In this document: positions 13,801 to 28,795 of the stretch, in pieces
Position numbering within the stretch: the stretch's first letter is position 1
Layout: each line of letters opens with the position of its first letter
DNA from: Theristus sp. LFF4_11
Lineage: Eukaryota > Nematoda > Chromadorea > Monhysterida > Xyalidae
NCBI GenBank assembly: GCA_030248135.1
Contig: JASANC010002269.1
Coordinates: 17,742 to 81,741, forward strand
Reading direction: 5' to 3'
DNA: 64,000 nucleotides
The notes under the pieces: generated by a model
What the model saw: only the letters and a program-made list of their open reading frames with translations
Databases searched by the model: none
What the model was told of the DNA's origin: nothing
Made by a program: the position numbers and the translations under genes

Positions 13801-16800
13801 AACAGCAAATTATTTTTTGCAGCATCAAATGAAGTCAGATAAAATTCGTACAGAGATTGTGCCTTCCTTGAGAATGACAAAAAAAATATTGGCGTAAATA
13901 TTATTTCAGTTTGTAACTTTCCAGTTCACACACGTTTCATAAAATGTTTTGATCTTGTAAAAATCCTTGTGTCACACTTTTCTATCTGTGTCATTCTGAA
14001 ATAATATTTGGTCTTTTTCATGCCCTTCGGGCATTTTTCCGAACTTGTCGAACAATAAATTGAGTCTGAACTCAAAATTCAAAGCAAGCAGGCGGCGTTT
14101 TTTAATAAAAAAAATCTGATCAGCCACAGCCGAGTATGGCGGAGACTGCGAGGACGACAGTGTCTGTCCGGGTGGCTCGAAATGCGCGCACAGTAAATGT
14201 CTCTGTCCTGGTACTGCCCGTTTCAATACCAATGACAGCATCTGCGAGAGTGAGTAAAACAGCAGATGTTTTGAAATCAGCGCTACCCGTATTACCCCCA
14301 TTAAACCCCCCACCCCCACGATAAGTTTCCGAATAATCCCCCCCCACAAATAAACCCCCATGGGGGATTATTGGAAACCTGTTTGAAACACATACCCAGC
14401 GAATTCAGTGGCTGGTTGCAGTGAAAATGGTAAAATTGTGCTACCAAAGGCCCCAAATGGATGAGTTAATGGTAATTTCATTACAAAAGGCTGTTATAAA
14501 AGGAAATTTTATGTGGAGTAGAAGTTTCTGCGACTTTCCTGCCTGCCATGCAAGGTATTTTTGCCATTTTTCAATAAACCCCCACCCCTAGAATTTGTAA
14601 GTAAACCCCCCACCCCACCCCACCAATAAACCCCCACCCCTAAAAGTCGCTGACGTATTAATCCCCCATGGGGGTTTATTGGAGGTAATACGGTAGTTAC
14701 GTTTTTAGTGGCATTTTTTCTATTTCCAATGCTACCGTAAAGTCTTGCATATAAAGTTTCTCCCACTTATAAGACCCCCACCCAAAAGTGGGCGGAGTGT
14801 CACACGGCGGGAAGCCAAAAAATTCAAATTTTTGACTTGGTCGAAATCCCACCCCGTTTATAAGGCCCGGACTTCCTAGTCTTTGCTTTATAAGACCTCC
14901 TCCCACTTATAAGGTTGTCACACAAAATTCCACTTTTTTCGGAAAATTTTGATTTTCAAATTTATATAAGGAGACCTTATATGCAAGACTTTACGGTATA
15001 CTTCATTTCTTATTATATACCACTTTTCTGGAATAATTTACACTCTTGGAGGAAGATTTTTGAGTGTATGGCCGTTGCAAATATGTCATATTTTGACCCG
15101 CAGTCAATCCAGGTGAAAGGGGAAGCGCAATCCGATTCTAGAAAGCTGTCTGCATTTAGTGCAGCTTTTCAGTATTTTGCCTGCCCGTTTTTTGCAGCAT
15201 TCCACGAAACGCCACCTGGACCTACGAACAACACGCGTGAGGCGACAAGGATTTTCAAACAGAGAACGGTTTGTAAGAATTGCACTGGGTGGTTATAAAG
15301 AACGTAAAAAGTCTTTCAAGGCCCGTTTCGCCGCCCGTATTTTCATCGGCATGTCACGTCACGCCATCGTTTATGCAGCGAAAAAGAGCAATCTGGCTCG
15401 TCACGTCATCACGTCACCCAACGTCGGGTTTTAGAACTCGCGCTCGTTTATGCTCCCGTACGTCGACGTGCATCGCCGTTCATTACGGACGCATAAACGA
15501 TGACGTAACGTGTCAGATGGTTTAGGTTCTCCCATGAAAAGTTGTGCGTCAAAGTTCTTTGGCTCGTCAGTCCGACGGACACCGGACAGAACTGCCGAAG
15601 GTGTTTTACAACAGACAGATCTTATAGTCTGGCTAAAACATCAGCGAACCTAGAAAACAGAATCTTACAAAATCAACCATCCGGGCAATAATGCCACAAG
15701 GGACCCGGTGTTTTGCGAGCGTATGCAACTTGCAACACATGAAGTTCGCTGTTTGCGGTTTTGCCAGTTAGACGCATGCAACGGTGTCCCTTGACTCAGA
15801 GTGCCACCTGGCTCAATCCCGTAAGCTTAAAAAAGCTCGCCTGCACCCACCCCCGGAGTGAACACAATTTCAAACAGTGACCGACGCTGTCGTTGCCGCC
15901 TTTTCGCGTTGTAATGATTGAGATTGATAGTCAGAACAAATCGTGAAGACGTTTTATTTTGACACACCCTGCATATGCAAATACAATTCTGTAAAGATAT
16001 TCTGTGCGAGATAAGCGGCGAAATGTCCTGTTGCTAAATTTTTAGTTTCCTCTTTTGTATTCTGTCAATATTTTACACCAATTAAAGAGGCCACCAGTGA
16101 TCGAAAAACCCCAGTCAAACAACAACGGATTAGCAATTGGCGTCGGCGTCGCAGTTGCTGTTTTCCTTCTTATTGTCGTTGCGATAGTCACTGCTGGTAA
16201 GTTGCACGTTTTGTGGTTTTGATTTGCATCGTTCATTTGACACGGCGCCTTTTGTTGTTGTTTGTTGTTTGTTGTTTGTTGTTTGTTGTTTGTTGTTTGT
16301 TGCCGTGCTGCTGCTACGCCTTTTTTGTCGCTCATTTGAGTGATTGTTTTTATAAAATCATGTGGACTTTTTGCATCTTATTCATGAAACAGAAAAAACA
16401 AATACCGTATTACCCCCATTAAACCCCCCCCCCCACCATTAATCCCCCCCCCACCAATAAACCCCCACCCCCCCCCCCCGACCAGTTTCCGAATAATCCC
16501 CCCCCCACAAATAATCCCCCATGAGGGATTATTGGAGACCTGTTTGAAACACATACCCAGCGAATTCAGTGGCTGGTTGCAGTGAAAATGATGAAATTGT
16601 GCTACCAAAGGCCCCAAATGGGTGAGTTAATAGTAATTTCATTACAAAAGGCTGTTATAAAAGGAAATTTCTATGTAGAGTAGAAGTTTCTGCGACTTTC
16701 TTGCCTGCTATGCAATGTATTTTTGCCATTTTTCAACAAACCCCCACCCCTAGAATTTTTTTGTAAATAAACCCCCCCCCCCCCACCAATAATCCCCCCC

Positions 16801-17321
16801 CCCACCAATAAACCCCCACCCCTAAAAGTCGCTGACGTATTAATCCCCCATGGGGGTTTATTGGGGGTAATACGGTATGACACTAATGAGTGATTCAAAT
16901 AAGAGTGCCCAAGTGACCCGGCCCCGTTGATGGGACTCGGATACATGACACTGTCTACCTATATTAGTACAGCACGTTTCTTAAACCTGTCACTTGAGCA
17001 GAATGCAATAGATCTCGTGAAAGAGGATGGATTATCCAGAAATGGAGCGTTTGATTTCAACTTTAACCTTACATTCGCTCTTGTAGCCGCGCTCTGTATT
17101 CCGCAGGAACAATGTGACCTACAATGTATGTATCCATTGAGTTTCGGAACCAAAATAAAACATAATAACAAATAGATGATTTCGATGGTTTTTTTTGGTC
17201 TTCGAAAAAAAACGTTCACAACTTTTTTTCAGCGATTGTGCTGCGGCGCCGTGTGCAACGCCACAAAGGTGGACGTCAGCAGAGAAAGAGGCGGCAGAGG
17301 AAGGCTCGTTTCATGTCCTGA
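1890..17321 (+). CDS. C-type lectin domain / ten EB-module single-pass membrane receptor, 15 exons, 5' end missing
   Basis: Exons: 1890-2055, 2552-2677, 5069-5227, 5855-5983, 6132-6248, 6396-6524, 6678-6788, 8248-8376, 8505-8639, 8818-8946, 9227-9346, 14130-14249, 15198-15268, 16088-16196, 17233-17321. All phases agree, giving 612 residues. The first two exons give the C-terminal half of a C-type lectin domain: WW and W landmarks (GIWWTAG, WADGG, SEWDPQAP), then KNCIVL, SDNC and FVCQ with the closing cysteines. The next ten exons each encode one cysteine-rich module of EB type (G-x-C, C, C, C-x-C, C). They are bounded by phase-1 introns; the first lacks the third cysteine. After a short linker comes a helix (GLAIGVGVAVAVFLLIVV) and a tail of about 29 residues, mostly R/K, ending FMS. 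Predicted type I surface protein with lectin and EB modules outside. Ligand unknown. The signal peptide and the first half of the lectin fold were not found; an AATAAA at 17953 may end the transcript. Confidence 0.83.
2846..2936. mobile_element. Palindromic MITE, family D (cattcatgaagcagtattta ends)
   Basis: About 90 bp that fold back on themselves: cattcatgaagcagta on the left is mirrored by tactgcttcatgaatg on the right. Four other copies in this window show it is dispersed. It lies in the intron after the second lectin exon. Confidence 0.75.
2988..3704 (-). mobile_element. Mariner-type DNA transposon, internally deleted, TA target site
   Basis: Inverted ends of about 130 bp (left begins cagagtggtccaaaagtagt, right ends ccactctg) flanked by TA on both sides. 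At about 720 bp it is too short for a full element of about 1.3 kb. It carries a decayed transposase C-terminus on the minus strand. It sits in the intron between the lectin exons and the first EB exon. Confidence 0.78.
3255..3485 (-). pseudogene. Decayed mariner-family transposase, C-terminal part
   Basis: Reading the minus strand in more than one frame gives pieces typical of the end of a Tc1/mariner transposase: SRDFF, then WGFIKGIVDSQKPKTVES, then a final CIEAGGSHFDNY before a stop. The pieces are in different frames, so the gene is broken by indels. The catalytic Asp region is absent. Confidence 0.65.
4240..4375. mobile_element. Diverged family C MITE (AGCTGATTGGTTG ends)
   Basis: Left side has acagtcaactcaataa then agctgattggttgatgcatg. 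The right side mirrors it with cacgtgatcaccaaccaatc. The outermost bases are less conserved than in other family C copies. Confidence 0.55.
4370..4550. repeat. Dispersed repeat (GAGGCAC...CCTAAGGAAAAA...TAACCTAATTTTGAATTCCGT), copy 1
   Basis: This block shares long stretches (ccctaaggaaaaa, cggcgaag, cctaattttgaattccgt) with 9351-9560. Both copies lie in introns of the receptor gene. A short related tail is also seen near 17137-17165. The family is not identified. Confidence 0.5.
6871..7887. mobile_element. Tc1/mariner-like element, ~1 kb, non-autonomous, TA target site
   Basis: The left end catggtgaaccaaaaaaggt is matched in inverted orientation by the right end tttttggttcaccctg, and TA flanks both sides. 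Further inside, ctcactggcttgtgctg is also inverted. No transposase reading frame is visible. It occupies most of the intron between EB exons five and six. Confidence 0.65.
9351..9560. repeat. Dispersed repeat, copy 2 (see 4370-4550)
   Basis: Begins a few bases after the splice donor of the ninth EB exon and matches the copy at 4370-4550 over about 180 bp with small gaps. Confidence 0.5.
9650..10458. mobile_element. ~810-bp hairpin element with long inverted arms and family-C-like ends
   Basis: TA flanks both ends. The outer arms (cagtcgtactc... gaatcagctgattggtc) mirror each other for over 300 bp, including gtgcggagtgtgagcagcctc and a GAC/GTC run. The outer bases match family C MITEs, so this may be a larger relative that can mobilise or has absorbed other DNA. 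No transposase frame is visible. Its right end touches a family D element. Confidence 0.7.
10459..10542. mobile_element. Palindromic MITE, family D, copy 2
   Basis: Folds back as cattcatgaaacagtattta against catgtttcatgaatg. It abuts the right end of the hairpin element at 9650-10458, so one inserted at the edge of the other. Confidence 0.7.
10915..11905. repeat. Tandem satellite, 149-bp monomer, about 7 copies
   Basis: The phrase ggtatccatgtaatcgac starts at 11061, 11210, 11359 and 11508, exactly 149 bp apart, then at 11641 after a short deletion. Edge copies before 11061 and after 11700 are diverged. Each unit contains ctgcgtctgataggct and aaaagggtccccgt. Short open frames across it are by-products of the repeat. 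Confidence 0.88.
12085..14050. mobile_element. ~2-kb element with ~165-bp inverted ends and an internal tandem array
   Basis: The left arm (12085-12250: gacaagttcggaaaaatgcc, gtgtgacacaaggattttcac) reappears inverted at about 13885-14050. Between them, a unit with aggcttggcttaggtaaacg repeats about every 180-195 bp from 13045 to about 13620. No transposase frame is seen. The right end lies 80 bp before the tenth EB exon. Confidence 0.7.
14286..14693. mobile_element. Family A element (CCGTATTACCCCC ends, TA target), copy 1
   Basis: Ends ccgtattacccc and ggtaatacgg are inverted and flanked by TA. The core holds the conserved phrase ggaaacctgtttgaaacacat. Subterminal blocks are C- or G-homopolymer rich (aaaccccc, ccccacccc). 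Confidence 0.8.
14735..14996. mobile_element. Family B element (CCGTAAAGTCTTGCATATAA ends, TA target), copy 1
   Basis: About 262 bp. The left end ccgtaaagtcttgcatataa is mirrored by ttatatgcaagactttacgg. Internal phrases such as gtgggcggagtgtcacacgg are shared with three other copies. Only about 40 bp separate it from the family A element. Confidence 0.8.
16255..16311. repeat. 7-bp microsatellite (TTGTTTG)n in the receptor gene intron
   Basis: About seven tandem copies of ttgtttg, directly downstream of the transmembrane exon (donor at 16197). Open frames across it on either strand are repeat artefacts. Confidence 0.8.
16405..16875. mobile_element. Family A element, copy 2
   Basis: Same orientation as copy 1, with TA-flanked ccgtattacccc / gtaatacgg ends and the conserved core. 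The C-runs are longer than in other copies. Confidence 0.8.
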
Positions 17322-18350
17322 TGTGTGCAAGACGTATTTTTTGGTTTTTTACACCCGGTATTGTCGTGTATGTTTTGTCTGCTGACACATGTTCGATTTC
17401 ATGATCTGCCTCGATATTCTTAGTCAGTGGTGTGCGTTTCGCTCTACAAACCCTGGTGTACTACTCTACTGGTGTAGTGAATACGTTCAACATGTAAAAC
17501 AGCTAACATTAACGGCGACGGTTAAATGGAGCTAATCATAAGTTTTCGTTTCGAGATCAAAACATCAATAACAGTAGCAGCAACAAAAAAAAAACACGGA
17601 GCGTAAATATGTGAAGAAAAAACAAAAACACAATTCATTGCTGTTGAACTGTGCGTGAGTCGTGCGTGATCGTAAAAACCACTAATTATTCTCTTTTTGA
17701 TCACCACTTCCCACCGGCAACCTTGGATATTTACATTGTGCCAGTCCACACTGACAGCACTCGCGATTTTGATGCGTCTGTTTCATTTTTTCCGGCCAAT
17801 AGTTCTTTCCGTTGGGGGTTTATTGGTGGGGGAATAACGGTACATTTTGTGGACATAATCTGGATACATACCCGGTCCATACTTGAACTCAAGCTGACCT
17901 GGGGTGTGTATTGGCCTGGGCACTAAAATCCACACACAAGCATTCGCAGATCAATAAAGCACGTGTATAGGTGCACATGTACGTGCACTTACTGATGCAA
18001 GATGCACATATTCGTAAATTCGCTCCGTTTCTTGGTGTGGCTCGGTCTTCAGGTTCAAACCAAACGAATCATGCGGATGCGCGAGCGAGCGTCAGCGAGC
18101 GGACAGCGCATCACGCATTATATGAGCCGTTATCCTCTCGCGCGCGTTTTTCAAATTTGCTCGCTTCCTCCAGCGAGCATAGTATAAGCCACAAACTTGG
18201 TTCTGTGCACACGAAACGAACACCCAAAGTTGTGCTTGGAGCCGCGAAAAATTTTTTATCCGACTACTTTTCATACGCTGTAGACACGAAAAACCTATTC
18301 TGAAAACAGTGTTACTTATTTTTCTATCTCTTTTTTTTTTCCGGTATGTC
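17322..18350. other. Spacer 3' of the receptor gene; no supported gene
   Basis: Likely 3' untranslated and flanking DNA. An AATAAA at 17953-17958 is the first clear polyadenylation signal after the stop codon. A short remnant at 17808-17843 resembles the G-rich end of family A. Open frames at 17971-18303 have no domain and no splice support. Confidence 0.4.
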
Positions 18351-18354
18351 ATCA

Positions 18355-18880
18355 ACATGTGTTCGCGCTTTCAGTTTTTAGCTGCGACACGTTCACAGTC
18401 TAGCAAGAATGTTTCCTGGGGTAATTTCATCCGTAGATTTGGAAAAATGGGTTAATTTTTTTGCCCCGACCACTTTTTTGGGTAAAAATTTGGGCATTTT
18501 TAAAAGTTCGCAGCGTTTTCACCGGGTTTCAAGTGTTCGCCCTTTCAATTTTTAGCTGGAACACGTTCACAGTTGAAGAAAAATGTTTCCTAGGGTAATT
18601 TCATCCGTAGATTTGGAAAAATGAGTTAATTTTTTGCCCCGACCACTTTTTTGGGTAAAAATTTGGGCTTTTTTGAAAGTTCGCAGGGTTGTCACCTGGT
18701 TTTAAGTGTTCGCCCTTTCAATTTTTAGCTGGGACACTTTCACAGTTGAACAAGAATTTTTCCTCGGGTAAATTCATCCGTAGATTCTGAAAATTTAGTT
18801 TTTTTTTGCCCGGGCATTATTTGGGTCAAAATTGTGCATTTTTTGAAAATTCGTAGCATTTTGACTGGGTATCATTTTTT
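18355..18880. repeat. Tandem satellite, ~174-bp monomer, about 3 copies
   Basis: The phrase ttttagctg followed by cacgttcacag recurs at about 18381, 18555 and 18728, 173-174 bp apart. Each unit also has aatttcatccgtagattt. It runs directly into the next, unrelated satellite. Confidence 0.85.
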
Positions 18881-18934
18881 CAGTCTTACAAATTTTGTCT
18901 GAGCTACGAAAAATAGCAGAAATGTTTAGTCCGT

Positions 18935-20870
18935 AGGAATTCAATACGCTGATCACGGATTTTGGGATAGTTTTCTTACGTGAGCAACTCTAGATGCTGA
19001 ATCGTGACGATTTCGGGCGAATCGGCCGTGGAAGTTGGCGAAATCGGTCCAGAAACGAAAAACAACAAAAGGGTGTTTTCCAGGGTAATTCAATGCGCTG
19101 ATCACGAATTTTGGGTTAGTTTTCTTACGCGAGCAACTCTAGATGCTGAATCGTGACGATTTCGGGCGAATCGGCCGTGGTAATTGGCGAAATCGGTCCA
19201 GAAACGAAAAACAAGAAAAGGGTGTTTTCCAGGGTAATTCAATGCGCTGATCACGAATTTTGGGTTAGTTTTCTTACGTGAGCAACTCTAGATGCTGAAT
19301 CGTGACGATTTCGGGCGAATCGGCCGTGGAAGTTGGCGAAATCGGTCCAGAAACGAAAAACAAGAAAAAAATGTTTTCCAGGGTAATTCAATGCGCTGAT
19401 CACCGATATTGGGTTAGTTTTCTTACGTGAGCAACTCTAGATGCTGAATCGTGACGATTTCGGGCGAATCGGCCGTGGAAGTTGGCGAAATCGGTCCAGA
19501 AACGAAAAACAAGAAAAGGGTGTTTTCCAGGGTAATTCAATGCGCTGATCACAAATTTTGGGTTAGTTTTCTTACGTGAGCAACTCTAGACGCTGAATCG
19601 TGACGATTTCGGGCGAATCGGGCGTGGAAGTTGGCGAAATCGGTCCAGAAACGAAAAACAAGAAAAGCGTGTTTTCCAGGGTAATTCAATGCGCTGATCA
19701 CGGAATTTGGGTTAGTTTTTTTACGTGAGCAACTCTAGATGCTGAATCGTGACGATTTCGGGCGAATCGGCCGTGGAAGTTGGCGAAATCGGTCCAGAAA
19801 CGAAAAACAAGAAAAGGGTGTTTTCCAGGGTATTTCAATGCGCTTATAACAAAATTTGGGTTAGTTTTCTTACGTGAGCAACTCTAGACGCTGAATCGTG
19901 ACGATTTCGGGCGAATCGGGCGTGGAAGTTGGCGAAATCGGTCCAGAAACGAAAAACAAGAAAATGGTGTTTTCCAGGGTAATTCAATGCGCTGATCACG
20001 GATTTTGGGTTAGTTTTCTTACGTGAGCAACTCTAGATGTTGAATCGTGACGATTTCGGGCGAATCGGCCGTGGAAGTTGGCGAAATCGGTCCAGAAACG
20101 AAAAACAAGAAAAGGGTGTTTTCCAGGGTAATTCAATGCGCTGATCACGGATTTTGGGTTAGTTTTCTTACGTGAGCAACTCTAGATGCTGAATCGTGAC
20201 GATTTCGGGCGAATCGGCCGTGGAAGTTGGCGAAATCGGTTCAGAAACGAAAAACAAGAAAAGGGTGTTTTCCAGGGTAATTTAATGCGCTGATCACGAA
20301 TTTTGGGTTAGTTTTCTTACGTGAGCAATTCTAGATGCTGAATCGTGACGATTTCGGGCGAATCGGCCGTGGAAGTTGGCGAAATTGGTCCAGGAACGAA
20401 AAACAAGAAAAGGGTGTTTTCCAGGGTAATTCAATCGTGATCAGAATTTTGGGTTATTTCTGGGGGATTACTGAATCGTGACGATTTCGGGCGAATCGGC
20501 CGTGGAACTTGGCGAAATCGGTCCAGAAATTAAAAAACGAGAAAACGGTTTTTCCGGGGTAATTCAATGGGTTGATCACGGATTTTGGGTTAGTTTTCTT
20601 GTATGAGCAACTCTAGATACTGAATCGTGACGATTTATGGTGAATCGGCCGTGGAATTTAGCGAAACCGGTCCAGAAATGAAAAAACAAGAAAACGGTGT
20701 TTTCCATGGTAATTCATTACGCCGATCACGGCTTTTGGGTCAGTTTTTCTTTGTGAGCGATTCTAGGTACTGAATCGTGACGATTTTGGGGATCGGAAAG
20801 GGTGGCATAGGAAAAATCGGCCTAAAAAACGAAAAATGAAAAACCAATTTTGGTTTAGAAGAATGTGTGA
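18935..20870. repeat. Tandem satellite, 149-bp monomer, about 13 copies
   Basis: The phrase caatgcgctgatcac recurs at about 18946, 19095, 19244, 19393, 19542, 19691, 19840, 19989, 20138 and 20287, exactly 149 bp apart. Decayed copies follow to about 20870. Central copies are nearly identical; edge copies are diverged, as expected of unequal exchange. Each monomer has cgatttcg and cgaaatcg as a small inverted pair. Confidence 0.92.
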
Positions 20871-20914
20871 CCAACGAATTGTGATTTTGGTCCGACCTTG
20901 GGGCTTATGTAAAA

Positions 20915-21950
20915 GTCAGAATATTATCTAAAAATGCGTGAGACGCATATAAAAAAGGAATATGCCTGGTGTAACCAGGGAAAGCTGGCCGGCAACGCTT
21001 TTCAAGTCTCTGATGGGTACACACGGAATACAAGTACATAAGGGTCATATTTTTGCGCCGCGTGTTTTTTTTTTTTTTTGAAGCACGCCCCCCACCGATT
21101 CCGGAAACCCGAAGGTACCAAACTCCGGTGGGATTGGGGAATGGACGGCTGACCATCCCGTGGAACCAATACCCTCGGCATGTGAGGGGGACAGCCTCTA
21201 AGCCCCGCTCTGTCCTGGGGGCACCAGTGATCTTAGCCCGATTTCGGTTTCGGTGGCCTGCGGTCGCTATATCCCCGGAGGGCAGCGAATCCGAAGGTTT
21301 TCGTTTTCGTTTTCGTTTTGCTGAAAAGCGTAAAACTTTGAAGTTATTTTTTAATTGTTCTCTTCGATTTAATCTAAAATCACGCCATGTGCGAAATTCT
21401 GTAAATTCTGTGCAAAAACAGAAAAATTAGAGATTGCAAAACATTGTTGCATGTAGCTTTTTCGTTGTTGTTAACGTACGCACCGCTGTGTACACACCGT
21501 TGTGTGTTGTTGTCTTCCGTTGATTTTCACCTTTTTTACCGGTGTCACCTTCAACTAGTGTGGCAGGATAAACCGTCTGTCCCGTGAGTCATTGCCTTTG
21601 CCACAGGAGACCTTGCGTTCCGCAATGCTTCTGCGATACAATTTGTCCTGAACAAACCAGTGTCAGCGAGCTAAAGTCTGATTGTTATTTTAGTAGTTTT
21701 AGTGGTCGCTAAATGCCCGAAATCCGCAAATGTGAAAGGTCATTTGTCTACAATACAAAGCACGAGGGTTGCCATGTGCAACCGAAATCATAAATAAACG
21801 CGCAAAAATATGACTCTTATGTACTTGTATCCGTGTGTACCACATCAGAGACTTGAAAAGCGTTGTCGAGCCAAGTCTTTCACTGCTTACACAAGGCCAT
21901 ATTCCTTCTTTTATATGCGTCTCACGCATTTTTAGATAATTTACTTTTAT
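20915..21950. mobile_element. ~1-kb inverted-repeat element carrying a SINE tail
   Basis: The left arm (20920-21055: ttatctaaaaatgcgtgaga, acacggaatacaagtacata) is mirrored on the right at 21785-21945. A SINE-like segment lies inside on the minus strand. No transposase frame is seen. Confidence 0.65.
21075..21300 (-). mobile_element. SINE-like segment sharing a tail with the SINEs at 42278 and 53468
   Basis: On the minus strand, cggagtttggtacctt then ggtttccggaatcggtg matches the 3' tail of the tRNA-derived SINEs elsewhere in the window. The head differs from theirs and its RNA polymerase III boxes are not clear, so it may be a related family with another head. Confidence 0.45.
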
Positions 21951-22209
21951 AATCATTTCCACTGTGTTTTATTTCTTCTGTTTTGGCTCTTGTTGTTGGG
22001 TGCGCTTTGTTGTTTTTGGTTTCTCGTGTCGAAAAGGCAATGTACCCAACCGTAGGTTTGAGAACTGGGTATCTTATTTATTGATTGATTGCGAAACGTG
22101 TGAAGTTTGAAATATGATAAATAAAAGCTTGATTGAAATCAGCAAACACGCGTGAAAAAAAACTGTCAATCCATTCTTACTGAGAAACGTCGATTGCTGA
22201 CTCAGGCAT

Positions 22210-22425
22210 AGTTTGTTTCTTTAAACCTGTCATAATTTTTTGGCAGAACACAAAGCCCGATAAAAAACGGGATCAGGTTGGCAAGAAAACATTCAGCCAG
22301 AATGAGGTTTTTGATTCTAACTATCTAGATAAATCTGTCCCGTTCCTTCTTTCATAATTTGAAGTTTCGTTTGCTCTGTGTTCTGTGAAAAAAGTGATAG
22401 GCTTAAACAAACATACTTTACTAGA
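22210..22425. mobile_element. MITE family J (AAACCTGTCA...TGATAGGCTTAAAC), copy 1
   Basis: Begins tttaaacctgtcataatt and ends aaaaagtgataggcttaaac, an inverted pair. Related copies with gggatcgg in the centre and tcgcatg near one end lie at 22793, 31105 and 47506. Confidence 0.55.
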
Positions 22426-22451
22426 AGAAAACCAACAATAAAAAACGTTTT

Positions 22452-28795
<6,344 letters not shown>

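Noticed and set aside
18935..20870. CRISPR-like array
   Set aside because: The units are contiguous 149-bp satellites without unique spacers, in a eukaryotic intron/spacer setting.
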